From NCBI RefSeq assembly GCF_022479115.1, contig NZ_CP092497.1, positions 5,704,001 to 5,768,000 on the forward strand: a stretch of DNA of 64,000 bases, in the 5' to 3' direction. Position numbers and translations under genes: made by a program. Numbering within the stretch: position 1 is the stretch's first letter; each line of letters opens with the position of its first letter. The notes beneath the pieces were generated by a model that searched no databases, had not been told where the DNA came from, and worked only from the letters and a program-made list of their open reading frames with translations. Shown in pieces: positions 33,558 through 42,683 of the stretch. Source of the DNA: Amycolatopsis sp. EV170708-02-1. Its GTDB lineage: Bacteria > Actinomycetota > Actinomycetes > Mycobacteriales > Pseudonocardiaceae.

Positions 33558-33600
33558 CAGTGAGTGCAAATCGGCAATGACTGCAAATTTGCACTCACTG
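33558..33600. promoter_or_regulatory. TetR-type operator between the monooxygenase and tetR genes
   Basis: CAGTGAGTGCAAAT (33558-33571) and its exact complement (33587-33600) form a 14-bp-arm inverted repeat, and TGCAAATTTGCA (33582-33593) is a nested palindrome. AT-rich against the surroundings and placed in the 83-base divergent gap. Confidence 0.75.
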
Positions 33601-33622
33601 CCACTCCGCGTATGCTGCCCGC

Positions 33623-34222
33623 ATGTCCCTCCGTGATCGAAAGCGAGCACGCACGCGCCAAGCCCTGATCGACGCGGCGACGGAACTCTTCGAGCGCAAG
33701 GGCTACGACGAGACGACGATCGCCGACATCGCGGCGGCCGCGGAGATCGGCGCGCGCACGTTCTTCAGCTACTTCGCCAGCAAAGAAGAGCTTCTGTTCC
33801 CGGAAGCCGATGAGCGCGTGCAGGCCGCCATCGACGCCATCGCCACTCGCGAACCGGCCGAAGGCCCGGCCGACGTACTGCTGCGAGCACTGAGCCAGGT
33901 CACCGCCTCCGGCGACGAGATGGTCAGCCCCCTGGCGGCCCTGCGGCTCCGGATGATCCAGACCGTGCCCGCCGTCCGCGGACGCGCGCTTCAGGAACAG
34001 CTGAGCGCGCAACGAGAAATCGCGAAACATCTGGCGGCCGCGTTCCCCGACCGGATCGATCCGGTGGGCGCGGCGGCGCTGACGGGGGCGTTCGTCGGCG
34101 CGGTCACCGGCGCGCTCCAGGCCCTGCTCGACGACACCGGCGAAACGGACCCCGCCACACTGCAGGCCGCGATGAGGACCGCGACCGAAGTCGCGCTCGC
34201 GCCCTGGCGACGATCACCATGA
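33623..34222 (+). CDS. TetR-family transcriptional regulator
   Basis: 199 residues. N-terminal HTH: KRARTRQALIDAATELFERKGYDETTIADIAAAAEIGARTFFSYF. The C-terminal ligand domain is variable, as is normal for the family. It is divergent from the FAD monooxygenase, with a strong inverted repeat between, so it most likely represses that gene and itself. The inducer is unknown but is plausibly the monooxygenase substrate. Confidence 0.93.
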   Translation: MSLRDRKRARTRQALIDAATELFERKGYDETTIADIAAAAEIGARTFFSYFASKEELLFPEADERVQAAIDAIATREPAEGPADVLLRALSQVTASGDEMVSPLAALRLRMIQTVPAVRGRALQEQLSAQREIAKHLAAAFPDRIDPVGAAALTGAFVGAVTGALQALLDDTGETDPATLQAAMRTATEVALAPWRRSP

Positions 34223-34537
34223 AGGAACCCGCTCCCAGAGCCGAACCCGGCGAGGCCCAGCGCGACGAGGATCCGCAGCACCTGACGATGATCCGGCGGC
34301 ACGAGGGGAACAGCGACCGTCGGCAAATCTCACCTGACGTCAGAGATCGGCGTCGAGCGCGGCCGCGGCGGTCGAATGAGTGCCGGATCACGTTCGCGAT
34401 CATCGGCGGCGCGAACCACGCGAGAAACAACTGATCCGACCGATCCAGCGCCGACGGCCCGAGTGTCCACTTGCGACACTGTCCCCTGCCGGCACCTCAT
34501 CGCCGACGCCGAAGACCGTGCGGGCTATCGTGGCTCG
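34223..34537. other. Intergenic region, no gene supported
   Basis: Short frames exist on both strands, including a minus-strand stretch reading FLAWFAPPMIANVIRHSF, which looks peptide-like but has no continuing homology or start context. I see no clear promoter, repeat or RNA here. Confidence 0.4.
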
Positions 34538-34893
34538 GTGTTCCTTCCAGTTCCACCCGAGCGAGTCGAACTCGTCGAGGTGCTCGGTCCCGACGGCACC
34601 GGAAACGATCAACTGGTGGCCATCTGGGAGGCAGACGAGGCCCAGGCCGCACTGACGCTCGTCGCCGGCCTGCCCGAGGGTGAGCTCAAACGGTGCTTCC
34701 TCCCCTTCTGGCAGATCCGGGCGCACAGCGGCACGCGGTTCCTTTTCGAGATCAGCTTCTGCTTCCGGTGCAATGGAGCACGCCTACACGGGCCCGCCGT
34801 TTCCCCGAGCAGGCCATGATTCACGCCTTCGACTCCGAGGACCCCACCAGCCGAGAACTGCTGGCGAGGCTACGAGCAGCAGGCCAGAGCTGA
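34538..34893 (+). pseudogene. Small conserved protein of unknown function, frameshifted near 34800-34806
   Basis: Two frames give one protein of about 118 residues. From GTG 34538: VFLPVPPERVELVEVLGPDG, ELKRCFLPFWQIRAHSG, FEISFCFRCNGARLHGPAV. Then, in another frame, EQAMIHAFDSEDPTSRELLARLRAAGQS to the stop at 34893. One extra C in the four-C run at 34803-34806 (or one T at 34800-34802) joins them as GPAVSPEQAM. The Cys pair in CFRCNGARL is the most conserved-looking feature. I recognise similar uncharacterised proteins in actinobacteria but no function. The start is uncertain. Confidence 0.6.
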
Positions 34894-35124
34894 CCTCACC
34901 CAACCGATTCGGGCGCGAACCAACCCCTGATCGGCTACGGTCCCGGCTCCGAATCGACCGCGCAGCCGAATTGGCTGATCAACCGGCTTGCCGGAATCCC
35001 CACGCGCCACAGAGCGGAAACTTGGCAAAAAATTGCGTTTCCCCAGTCGTTCTCCTGGGCAGGCCCTTCCCTGCGGAAATCCACAGTGGACGCATCAGCC
35101 GAACCCGATCAGACAGGGAAAACG

Positions 35125-35628
35125 ATGCGCAGCAAGGCCATGACTCTCACCGGTATCTGCACCGCCGCGGCCGGGCTCGCGGTGATGAGCGCGTGCTCCG
35201 CGGGCAACGCGCAGCCCGCCCAACCCCAGCAGGCCGCCCCCTCGCAGCAGGTGATCGCCGGGCTCTTCGACGACTGGAACGCCGCGCTGGCGACCGGCGA
35301 CGCCGACAAGGTCGCCGACCTCTACGCGCCGGACGCGGTGCTGCTGCCGACGGTGTCGAACAAGGTCCGGACCGACCGCGCCGCGATCGTCGACTATTTC
35401 CGGCACTTCCTGGCGAACAAGCCGGTCGGCAAGATCGAGCAGGAGGTGGTCGGCGTCCTCGACGCCGACACCGCGGTCAACACCGGTGTCTACCGCTTCG
35501 ACCTCACCCAGAACGGCTCGCCGCAGCAGGTCCAGGCTCGCTATACGTTCGTCTACGAGCTGCGCGGGGGAAAGTGGCTGATCGTCAACCACCACTCGTC
35601 CACCATGCCGGAGAAGAAGCAGGGCTAG
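35125..35628 (+). CDS. SgcJ/EcaC-family (SnoaL-like) secreted lipoprotein
   Basis: 167 residues from ATG 35125, 7 bases after AGGGA. The signal ends at VMSAC, a possible lipobox with Cys27 as lipidation site, followed by a Gln/Pro/Ala linker. Residues 40-165 form an NTF2-like domain: IAGLFDDWNAALATGDADKVADLYAPDAVLLPT, IVDYFRHFLANKP, KWLIVNHHSSTMPEKKQG. Family members are small cone-shaped proteins, often binding small molecules; enzymatic activity is usually unproven. Its stop overlaps the stop of the convergent histidine kinase by 3-4 bases. Confidence 0.86.
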   Translation: MRSKAMTLTGICTAAAGLAVMSACSAGNAQPAQPQQAAPSQQVIAGLFDDWNAALATGDADKVADLYAPDAVLLPTVSNKVRTDRAAIVDYFRHFLANKPVGKIEQEVVGVLDADTAVNTGVYRFDLTQNGSPQQVQARYTFVYELRGGKWLIVNHHSSTMPEKKQG

Positions 35629-36983
35629 GCCGCGCGCAGGCTGATCCTGACGCAGAGACCGCCGCCGACGGCGTCGGTCAGGGCCACGGTACCGCCATCG
35701 TCGGTGACCAGTTGTTTCACGATCGCCAGCCCGAGCCCGGATCCGGACGGACCGGTCGTGCCCGCGCCGCGCCAGAACCGGTCGAACGCCCGGTGCCGGT
35801 CGGCCGCGGGCAGGCCGGGCCCCTCGTCGGTCACGTCGAGGAGGACATCCTCACCAGACCTGCTCGTCCGGACGGTGACCGCGCCGCCCGCGGGCGAGAC
35901 CTCGATCGCGTTGGACAACACGTTGTCGAGGATCTGTTCCAGATTTCCCGGGTTGGCCGACACGTTCTGCGCTCCGTCGCCGTGCTCCGCGCGCAGGACA
36001 ACGGCCCGCTCGGCGGCGACCGCACGCCACACCTCGAACCGGTCATCGACGACATCGGCCACCCGGACCCGCTCCGGCGCGCCCACCGCGGTCTCCGCCC
36101 TCGCCAGCACGAGCAGACCGTTGACGAGCCGGTTCATCCGCACGACTTCGGCGGTGGCGAGGTCGATGTCCTCCCGCACCAGCGGATCGGACACCCCGTC
36201 CGCGACGTTGTCCAGGGAAAGCCGCAAGGCGGTGAGCGGGGTGCGCAGCTGGTGCGAGGCGTCGGCGATGAACGCGCGCTGAGACCGGACGAGCGTGTCG
36301 ATCGTTTCCGCCGCGGTGTTCAGCGTCCTGGCCAGCGTGCGGGTCTCGGTCGGCCCGGACTCCAGTACCCGCGCGCCGAGGTCTCCGTCCCGCAGCCGTT
36401 GCGCCATCCCGTTGAGTTCGCGGAAGGGCCGGGTGAGCCGCCTGGCCAGCAGGGCACCGAGGATCGCGGCGACGATCAGCACGGCCACGGCGAGTATCGC
36501 GCGGAAACCCCAGATCTGCAGCTGCCGCTCGTCCAGCGGTGCGGCGGGGTAACTCACCCGCACCGCGCCGACCACCGCACCGGAGGAATCTCGCGCGGGC
36601 ACGGCCAGCACCAGGCCTTCGGCTCCCAAGGCGACGGCCTCGCCCCACCGTGCGTCCTCGCGCCCGGTCAACGCGGCGGCGAACGCGGGATCGTCCGGCG
36701 CGGCGGGCAACGGCAGCGGAGCGGCCGCGGTCCCGTCGGCCAGCAACGCGTCCAGTCGTCCCGGGGTCTCCTGCTCATAGGCGGCGGCCAGCCGCGCGAG
36801 CGCCTGCCGAGACGGGACGTCCGGTGCCGCCAGCAACAACGCCGCGGTCGCTGCCTCACGGCGCACCGACGTCTCCACGTCGCCGCGCAGCTGCCCGGTC
36901 AGGACGAAGGCCACCGGCACGGTGAACGCGGCGATCGCGACGGCGACCAGCAGGACATAGCTGACGACCAGCCTGCGGTTCAT
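35625..36983 (-). CDS. Two-component sensor histidine kinase
   Basis: 452 residues. Two membrane segments (about 7-30 and 161-181) enclose an extracytoplasmic sensor of about 130 residues. HAMP follows (RRLTRPFRELNGMAQRLRDG). The phospho-accepting His is His244 in DASHQLRTPLTAL, then the ATPase domain with N box (LDNVLSNAIEVSP), G1 (DEGPGLP) and G2 (GSGLGLAIVKQL). The signal sensed is unknown. The gene starts one base into the response regulator stop (TGATG). Confidence 0.94.
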   Translation of the reverse strand: MNRRLVVSYVLLVAVAIAAFTVPVAFVLTGQLRGDVETSVRREAATAALLLAAPDVPSRQALARLAAAYEQETPGRLDALLADGTAAAPLPLPAAPDDPAFAAALTGREDARWGEAVALGAEGLVLAVPARDSSGAVVGAVRVSYPAAPLDERQLQIWGFRAILAVAVLIVAAILGALLARRLTRPFRELNGMAQRLRDGDLGARVLESGPTETRTLARTLNTAAETIDTLVRSQRAFIADASHQLRTPLTALRLSLDNVADGVSDPLVREDIDLATAEVVRMNRLVNGLLVLARAETAVGAPERVRVADVVDDRFEVWRAVAAERAVVLRAEHGDGAQNVSANPGNLEQILDNVLSNAIEVSPAGGAVTVRTSRSGEDVLLDVTDEGPGLPAADRHRAFDRFWRGAGTTGPSGSGLGLAIVKQLVTDDGGTVALTDAVGGGLCVRISLRAA

Positions 36984-37657
36984 CAGGACACGACCAGCCG
37001 GAACCCGACTCCCCGGACGGTCTCCAGCGTCACCGCGTCGCCGAGCTTGCGGCGCAGCGCGGCGACATGGACATCGAGCGTCTTGGTCGGGCCGAACCAG
37101 TTGGCATCCCAGACGGCCTCCATGATCTGCTCGCGGGTCAGCGCCGCACCCGGTTCCTCGGCGAGGAAGACCAGCAAGTCGAACTCCTTGGGCGGCAGGG
37201 AAAGCTCCACACCGTCCAGCCGTACCCGGCGGGCCCGCCGGTCGATGACCAGCCGTCCTCCGGCGTGGCTCTCCGGTGCCGTTTCGGAGGACTGTCCGCC
37301 GCCCGGCGCCTTGGTCCGCCGGAGCACCGCTCGTATCCTGGCGATGACTTCCCGCACCCCGAAAGGCTTGGAGACGTAGTCGTCCGCGCCGATCTCCAGG
37401 CCGACGACCCTGTCGACCTCGTCGGACCGCGCGCTGATGACGATGATCGGCACGTCACTGCGCGCCCTCAGCTCACGGCAGACGTCCAGCCCGTCCGTGT
37501 CCGGCAGGCCGAGGTCGAGCAGAACCACCTCACCGATCTCGGCCGCGAGTGCTTCCGCGCCGGTCCGGACCCACTCGACCTCGTAGCCGTACCGGACCAG
37601 ACCACGCCGGAGGGACTCCGCGATCGGTTCGTCGTCTTCAACCAGCAGTACCCGCAC
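36983..37657 (-). CDS. OmpR-family response regulator
   Basis: 224 residues from GTG 37657. Receiver: acidic pair VLLVEDDEP, phospho-acceptor Asp48 in VVLLDLGLPDTDG, conserved Lys in DYVSKPFG. The winged-helix domain follows (LSLPPKEFDLLVFLAEEPG to TVRGVGFRLVV). Further upstream ATG exists at 37690, but the receiver begins directly at the GTG. It forms one unit with the histidine kinase and probably controls it as well as unknown targets. Confidence 0.93.
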   Translation of the reverse strand: MRVLLVEDDEPIAESLRRGLVRYGYEVEWVRTGAEALAAEIGEVVLLDLGLPDTDGLDVCRELRARSDVPIIVISARSDEVDRVVGLEIGADDYVSKPFGVREVIARIRAVLRRTKAPGGGQSSETAPESHAGGRLVIDRRARRVRLDGVELSLPPKEFDLLVFLAEEPGAALTREQIMEAVWDANWFGPTKTLDVHVAALRRKLGDAVTLETVRGVGFRLVVS

Positions 37658-38086
37658 GGGCCGATCATGCCACCACGGCGACCAGGGCACATATCAGCTG
37701 TCCACTATGGATTGACGAGGACCACGGGCGAACACACCATGGCCAAGCCGGCTGAGCAAGGCCGCGCTGAATGTCTCGAAGTGGACGATATCGACGAGCG
37801 CCGAAGCCGCCTTCGCCGCCAACGAGCCCGCGTCGTCACCTGGCGAATACGTCCTCGCGACAGTGGTGAACAAGGTCAGGCGTGACCGCTGCCCTCAGTC
37901 GATCTACGGGCCCATCATGCAGGACCACTTCCAGACGGTCTTTCTTGTCAGTCTTGGACGAAACGCCCCGCAACCCTCCCCTGGCCGTATCGTCAGAACT
38001 ACGTATTCGCGTGCGACGGCCTTGTTCCCGCGGACCCGGCGCTGTTTGGATCGACCCTCCCAGCCCTCGGAACCCGGGAGATCGTG
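37658..38086. other. Intergenic region upstream of the M11 protease
   Basis: No gene is supported; the peptide-like frames near 37739-37960 lack start context and similarity. The region should hold the response regulator promoter (left end) and the metalloprotease promoter (right end), including the TACGTA site at 37997-38007. Confidence 0.45.
37997..38007. promoter_or_regulatory. AACTACGTATT site, 80 bases before the M11 start
   Basis: The reverse complement of this 11-mer is identical to the site before the cutinase gene (41869-41879), and its core matches the one before the subtilase gene. Near-palindromic around TACGTA. Confidence 0.55.
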
Positions 38087-39193
38087 ATGCGCCGAACACG
38101 GTCGCTGCTGACCACGCTGACCGTCGCCGTCGCGGCGCTGTCGCTCTCGACAGCGCCGCGACCCGCCGACGCCGCCGGGCCCACCCCTATCCGGACCGCG
38201 GTGGTACTGGCCGACTTCGGCGGGAAAACGGTCGATCCCGGGCCGCGCTACCGCGGTTGGCTCACAGACACCTATTTCGGCTCCGCCGACTCACTGCGCT
38301 CGTACTACGAGGAGGCCAGTGACCGGCGGATCACGTTCACGCCGATGACCGGGCGCCAGCCGGTGCTCGGCCCGTGGAAGCTCGATCTGGGAGCCACCTG
38401 CGACTTCAAAACGATCGAGACCGCGACGCGCCGGCAGCTCGCCGCACACGGGATCGCCGCGTCGGAGTTCGATCGCCTGTCCATCGTCGTCCCGGACATG
38501 CGCGGCCAGTGCGCCTGGCTCGGCCTCGGACAGCAGCCTGGCAACGTCCACATGCTGATGGACACCTTCGACCTCGGCCATCTGATTCACGAAAACGGGC
38601 ACAACTTCGGCTTCTGGCACCTTTTCGGAGCACGTTGCGACACCGGCCTGCTGACGAAATGCGCCGACATCGGCTGGCAGGGCTCCACCCCGATGGGCAA
38701 GGGCAGCAGCAAGGCGGGACTGGCCCCGACCGAACTGGTGAAGGCGGGCTGGACATCCCCGGATCAACGGATCGAGAACCCCGCGAGCGGCACGTATTCC
38801 CTGACCCCGTTGCACGCCACGGCGGACGTGACCGGACCGCGGATCCTCGACGTACCGATCGACGGTGACGGAGGCCGCCTCATAGTGGCCTACCGCAAGG
38901 AAGGGACCACACTCGACACCGCTGTCGAAACGGGCGTCCTGCTGTACAAGACCACCACCGCGAACTACGGCCGTTCCTGGCTGATCGACCCCACACCGGC
39001 CACGTCCGAAGACAACACCCTGCCTCCCGGCACCACGGTGACCGCACCGAACGGCACTCGCGTCACCGTGGAATCCGTGACGGATCAAGCCGCAGCGGTC
39101 CGGATCGAGGGAGCCACCGCACCGCCCACCCCGACGCCCCCCGCGCCACCCTCGACCCCTCCGCGGACCTGCTGGTGGTTCATCTGCTGGTGA
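38087..39193 (+). CDS. Secreted M11-type zinc metalloprotease (gametolysin-like)
   Basis: 368 residues from ATG 38087, six bases after GGGAG. Signal peptide with cleavage near ADAA/GPTP at residue 30. The zinc site is HENGHNFGFWH (His168, His172, His178; Glu169 catalytic), fitting metzincin HExxHxxGxxH with a Met turn probably at PMGKGS. A Pro/Thr linker (TPTPPAPPSTPP) precedes a seven-residue tail CWWFICW with two cysteines, similar in style to the tail of the subtilase at 48084. First of four secreted hydrolases in this island. Confidence 0.85.
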   Translation: MRRTRSLLTTLTVAVAALSLSTAPRPADAAGPTPIRTAVVLADFGGKTVDPGPRYRGWLTDTYFGSADSLRSYYEEASDRRITFTPMTGRQPVLGPWKLDLGATCDFKTIETATRRQLAAHGIAASEFDRLSIVVPDMRGQCAWLGLGQQPGNVHMLMDTFDLGHLIHENGHNFGFWHLFGARCDTGLLTKCADIGWQGSTPMGKGSSKAGLAPTELVKAGWTSPDQRIENPASGTYSLTPLHATADVTGPRILDVPIDGDGGRLIVAYRKEGTTLDTAVETGVLLYKTTTANYGRSWLIDPTPATSEDNTLPPGTTVTAPNGTRVTVESVTDQAAAVRIEGATAPPTPTPPAPPSTPPRTCWWFICW

Positions 39194-39543
39194 AGGACGG
39201 CCCACCCCGCGGCCGTGCCACAAGCTCTCTCCTGACCGGCCTCACCACCGCGCGAACGGTCGACGCCGAACTCGAAAGTGTGGGCAGCGGGGAATCGGAC
39301 TGTCACGGCTGAACGGCCGGTCAACCGACGCATTGTCCAGAGGATCGACGCGCGGCAAAGCCCTTCTCTGTCAGTACCCGAAATCGGCGGCAGTACCTTT
39401 CCGGAATACCCGCGAACGGCAGAGCGGTCATCGAGCGATACCGATGCTCGCCAGAGGGAGTGTCCAAACCAGAGCCGACATGCGAACACGCCTCGACTCG
39501 GGCTACGCTCAGCGCCCCGACTGGTTGACGAGGCAGGGAACGG
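39194..39543. other. Intergenic region before the first LuxR regulator
   Basis: No gene is supported in 350 bases. A TACGCT at 39504-39509 in GGGCTACGCT may be the -10 of the downstream regulator gene. Nothing else was recognised. Confidence 0.4.
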
Positions 39544-41877
39544 GTGAATTCGTCGACGGAGCCCATGACACCGTGCGGCGTCACATCGTTGGCCCGGCGG
39601 ACCAGCTACATCGACCGTGCGCAACTGACGACGCGAGCTCTGGAGTTGCTGAACGCCGGGCCGGTGGTCACGTTGACCGGCGCGGGCGGGGTGGGCAAGA
39701 CGCGATTGGCCGCCGCGGTGGCCGAAACGGTTTCCGGGAAATACCCGGACGGCGTGACTTTCGTCGAGCTGGCCGAGGTGCGAAACGTCGAGCTGTTGCC
39801 CAATGTGGTGGCCGAGCGGCTCGGGCTCTACGACCAGTCCGCGCGGCAGCAGCTGGATGTGGTCGCCGACTTTCTGCGGTCCCGCCGTCAGCTGCTCGTG
39901 CTGGACAATTGCGAACACGTGCTGGAAACCGGCGCCGACATGGTGGCCGCGCTCGTCGCGGCATGCCCGAAGCTGAACGTGCTCACGACCAGCCGCCAAT
40001 CCCTGGGAGTTCTCGGCGAACAGGTGCTGGTGGTGCCGCCGTTGTCGGTACCGGACGGCGAGGCGGCCGGCTCGGCGGCCGAGCTGGAAACCTACGAGGC
40101 GCCGCGGCTGTTCGCCGATCGGGCACGCGCCGTGCTGCCGGCCTTCGAGATCACCGACGGGAACTGCCGGGACATCGCCGCGATCTGCCGCGGCCTGGGT
40201 GGGCTGCCGTTGGCCATCGAGCTGGCCGCGGTACGGCTCCGCGTGTTGTCGGTGTCGCAGCTCAGGACCCGCTTGGCCGATCCGCTTTCTTTGCTGTCAC
40301 GAGGGCGCAGGGACGGCCCCGCCCGGCATCGGACGCTGCGCGCGACGATCGAGTGGAGCCACGCGCTCTGCTCCGAGCACGAACAACGTGTCCTGGCCCG
40401 CGCTTCGGTGTTTTCCGGCGGCTTCGCGCTGGCTGCCGCCGAATGGGTCTGCGCGGGCGACGGAATCCCGGCCGGGGACGTGCTCGACCTGGTGCACGGG
40501 CTGATCGACAAGTCCCTGCTGACCGCCGAGGAGGCCGGCGGCGAACTCCGGTACAGCATGCTGGAAACGCTGCGCGAATACGGCGCCGAGCGGCTCGCCG
40601 AAACGGGCGAAACGGAACGCGTGGCCCGTCTGCATCGCGCTTGGTGCGCCGACCTCACCGCCCGCTACGCGGCCGGCTGGATCGGGCCGGACCAAGTCGC
40701 CTGGCTGCGGCGGATCTCGCTCGAACACGCCAATCTCCGCGCCGCGCTCGAGTACTGCGCCACCGCGCCGGGCGAAGCGGTCGTCGGCCTGCGGATGATC
40801 AACCAGCTCGACGTGTACTGGTCCGCGCGTGGGCTGCTCAACGAAGCGCACCGCTGGCTGGACAGGCAGATGGCCGCCGCGCCGCCCGACACCCCGGAGT
40901 GGCCGCAGAGTCTCCTGCTCCGCGCGTGGTACTCCGTCCTTCGTGGCGACGCCGACGCCGCGGCGGCCGACGTGCGCGTCAGCCGGGAACTGGCCGAGCG
41001 GACCGGCGGCGAGGTCACCGCCGCCTACGCCGAGGCGATACGGGCGACCGCCGTCCTCTACTTCGGCACCGAGCCCGTCGACTGGTTCGGTACGGCCAGG
41101 GAGGTGTTCCGGCGGCACGGGCTGACCGCGGCCGAAGCGTACGCCGAATTCCATCACCGGCACGCGACCGCGTTCGACGGCGATCTCGAAACGGCCAGGG
41201 AACAGTTCGCCGCGAGCATCGCTGCGGCGGAGGCCACCGGCGAGCTCTACTGGCGGTCTTGGGACTGGTGGGCGTTGAGCGTGACGGAGGAGCTGCACGG
41301 CGACCCGGCCGCCTCCGAGCGGGCCGCGCTGGAGTCGTTCCGTTTGCAACAGGTCCTGGGCAACCGGTCGGCCGAGCCCCACACCGTGGTCGCCCTCGGG
41401 TGCGCCGCCACCCATCGCGGCGACATGATCCGCGCGGCGACCCTGTTCGGAATCGGCGGGACGATGTGGGCCGCCATCGGTACCGATCCGCGGCGTTTCG
41501 GCCGGTTCACCGCGCACAACGTCGAGGTCACGGCACGAGTCGTCAAGACGCTGGGTCTCGACGAGGTCAAGCGGCATTACCGGTTCGGCAAGTCCCTGTC
41601 CCGCCAGGACGCCGTGCGTTACGTACTGGAGGGGCCGGCGTCTCCGGCGGCGAGGGCGTCGAGCGCCCCTCTGAGCGCGCGGGAGTTCGAGATCGCCGAA
41701 CTGGTCACGCGTGGCCTGACCAATCGGCAGATCGCCGCCGAGCTGTTCATCTCGCCGCGGACCGCCGACACGCACCTCAGCCACATCTACACCAAGCTCG
41801 GCGTCAGCTCACGCGCCGAACTCGCGGCCTGGGTGGTACGCCGCGCCGATACGCAGGCCGGAGACCCCAATACGTAG
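39544..41877 (+). CDS. LuxR-family transcriptional regulator with NB-ARC-like ATPase domain
   Basis: 777 residues from GTG 39544 after AGGGA. Walker A at residues 46-53 (GAGGVGKT), sensor LLVLDNCEHVLE and GLPLAIELAAVRLR in the STAND/NB-ARC style, a TPR-like middle (residues 330-690) and a C-terminal LuxR HTH (LSAREFEIAELVTRGLTNRQIAAELFISPRTADTHLSHIYTKLGV). Unlike AfsR, it has no N-terminal SARP domain. ATP-dependent regulators of this kind activate nearby genes. The cutinase gene lies 80 bases downstream. Confidence 0.92.
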   Translation: MNSSTEPMTPCGVTSLARRTSYIDRAQLTTRALELLNAGPVVTLTGAGGVGKTRLAAAVAETVSGKYPDGVTFVELAEVRNVELLPNVVAERLGLYDQSARQQLDVVADFLRSRRQLLVLDNCEHVLETGADMVAALVAACPKLNVLTTSRQSLGVLGEQVLVVPPLSVPDGEAAGSAAELETYEAPRLFADRARAVLPAFEITDGNCRDIAAICRGLGGLPLAIELAAVRLRVLSVSQLRTRLADPLSLLSRGRRDGPARHRTLRATIEWSHALCSEHEQRVLARASVFSGGFALAAAEWVCAGDGIPAGDVLDLVHGLIDKSLLTAEEAGGELRYSMLETLREYGAERLAETGETERVARLHRAWCADLTARYAAGWIGPDQVAWLRRISLEHANLRAALEYCATAPGEAVVGLRMINQLDVYWSARGLLNEAHRWLDRQMAAAPPDTPEWPQSLLLRAWYSVLRGDADAAAADVRVSRELAERTGGEVTAAYAEAIRATAVLYFGTEPVDWFGTAREVFRRHGLTAAEAYAEFHHRHATAFDGDLETAREQFAASIAAAEATGELYWRSWDWWALSVTEELHGDPAASERAALESFRLQQVLGNRSAEPHTVVALGCAATHRGDMIRAATLFGIGGTMWAAIGTDPRRFGRFTAHNVEVTARVVKTLGLDEVKRHYRFGKSLSRQDAVRYVLEGPASPAARASSAPLSAREFEIAELVTRGLTNRQIAAELFISPRTADTHLSHIYTKLGVSSRAELAAWVVRRADTQAGDPNT

Positions 41878-41879
41878 TT
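41869..41879. promoter_or_regulatory. AATACGTAGTT site, 79 bases before the cutinase start
   Basis: This 11-mer overlaps the stop codon of the LuxR gene and is the exact reverse complement of the site upstream of the M11 gene. Candidate binding site of one of the adjacent LuxR regulators. Confidence 0.55.
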
Positions 41880-41957
41880 TCCCGGATGGAGCCGGCCTGC
41901 CCGATCGTCCAGGCTCGAAGATCGTCAAGCAGGGCGACTTCAAAGGAGAAGACGATC

Positions 41958-42611
41958 ATGAGCGCACGATGGGGCCGTTGGACGGCGGCAATCGGACTGG
42001 CCGTCGGCGCCGTGGCCATACCGGCCCCCGTGGCCGAGGCCACGGCGGCATGCCCGGATCTGGACGTGGTGTTCGCTCGCGGCACCACGGAGATCCCCGG
42101 CCCCGGCGTCGTCGGCAAGCCACTCATCCCGGCCGTACAGCGGGCGCTGCCCGGCAAGTCGGTCACCTCGTACGCGGTCGATTACGCGGCTTCGATCGAC
42201 CAGAGCAGCGCGGGCCCCGGCGCCACCGACATGACCCGCCACGTCGTCCGGCTGGCGGCCGCCTGCCCGAGCACGAAGTTCGTGCTCGGTGGCCTGTCGC
42301 AGGGCGCCAGCGTCACCGATATCGCCATCGGCCTCAAAACCGGCCTCGGCACCGGTGAGACCGTGCCGGCCGGCCTCGCCGACCGCGTGGTGGCGGTCGT
42401 GGCCTTCGGCAACCCCCTCGGCGGCCTGTTCCGGCAGACGATCAAGGACACCAGCGCCGTCTACGGGCCGAAAGCACTCGAACTCTGCAATCTCGGCGAC
42501 CTCGTCTGTGGCGGACTCGGCACTCGCGGGCCCGGCTTCGGCCACCTGTCCTACGCGTTCGACGGAAGTGTCGACCTGGCCGCGCGGTTCATCGGCCACC
42601 ACTACCGGTGA
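41958..42611 (+). CDS. Secreted cutinase-family esterase
   Basis: 217 residues from ATG 41958, after AAAGGAG. Signal peptide with cleavage near AEA/TAA at residue 29. Cutinase hallmarks: CPDLDVVFARGTTEIPGPG, nucleophile Ser114 in GGLSQGASV, Asp in CNLGDLVCGG and His in GFGHLSY. Two disulfides are expected from the four conserved cysteines. It hydrolyses ester bonds of cutin, lipids or small esters outside the cell. It sits between two LuxR-ATPase regulators. Confidence 0.93.
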   Translation: MSARWGRWTAAIGLAVGAVAIPAPVAEATAACPDLDVVFARGTTEIPGPGVVGKPLIPAVQRALPGKSVTSYAVDYAASIDQSSAGPGATDMTRHVVRLAAACPSTKFVLGGLSQGASVTDIAIGLKTGLGTGETVPAGLADRVVAVVAFGNPLGGLFRQTIKDTSAVYGPKALELCNLGDLVCGGLGTRGPGFGHLSYAFDGSVDLAARFIGHHYR

Positions 42612-42683
42612 TCGAAGGCTTGTTCCTCCGAATGGGCGAAAGCGGGTTAAACTGATCATCCGTCGTACGGAGTCGGATGTGAG

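Noticed and set aside
34223..34434. Minus-strand peptide reading FLAWFAPPMIANVIRHSF as a possible small membrane protein
   Set aside because: No ribosome site; homology is not continuous and stops within about 40 residues.
37730..37960. Possible small exported protein or lipoprotein tail upstream of the M11 gene
   Set aside because: No start with a ribosome site, no signal peptide in the same frame, and other frames are equally open.
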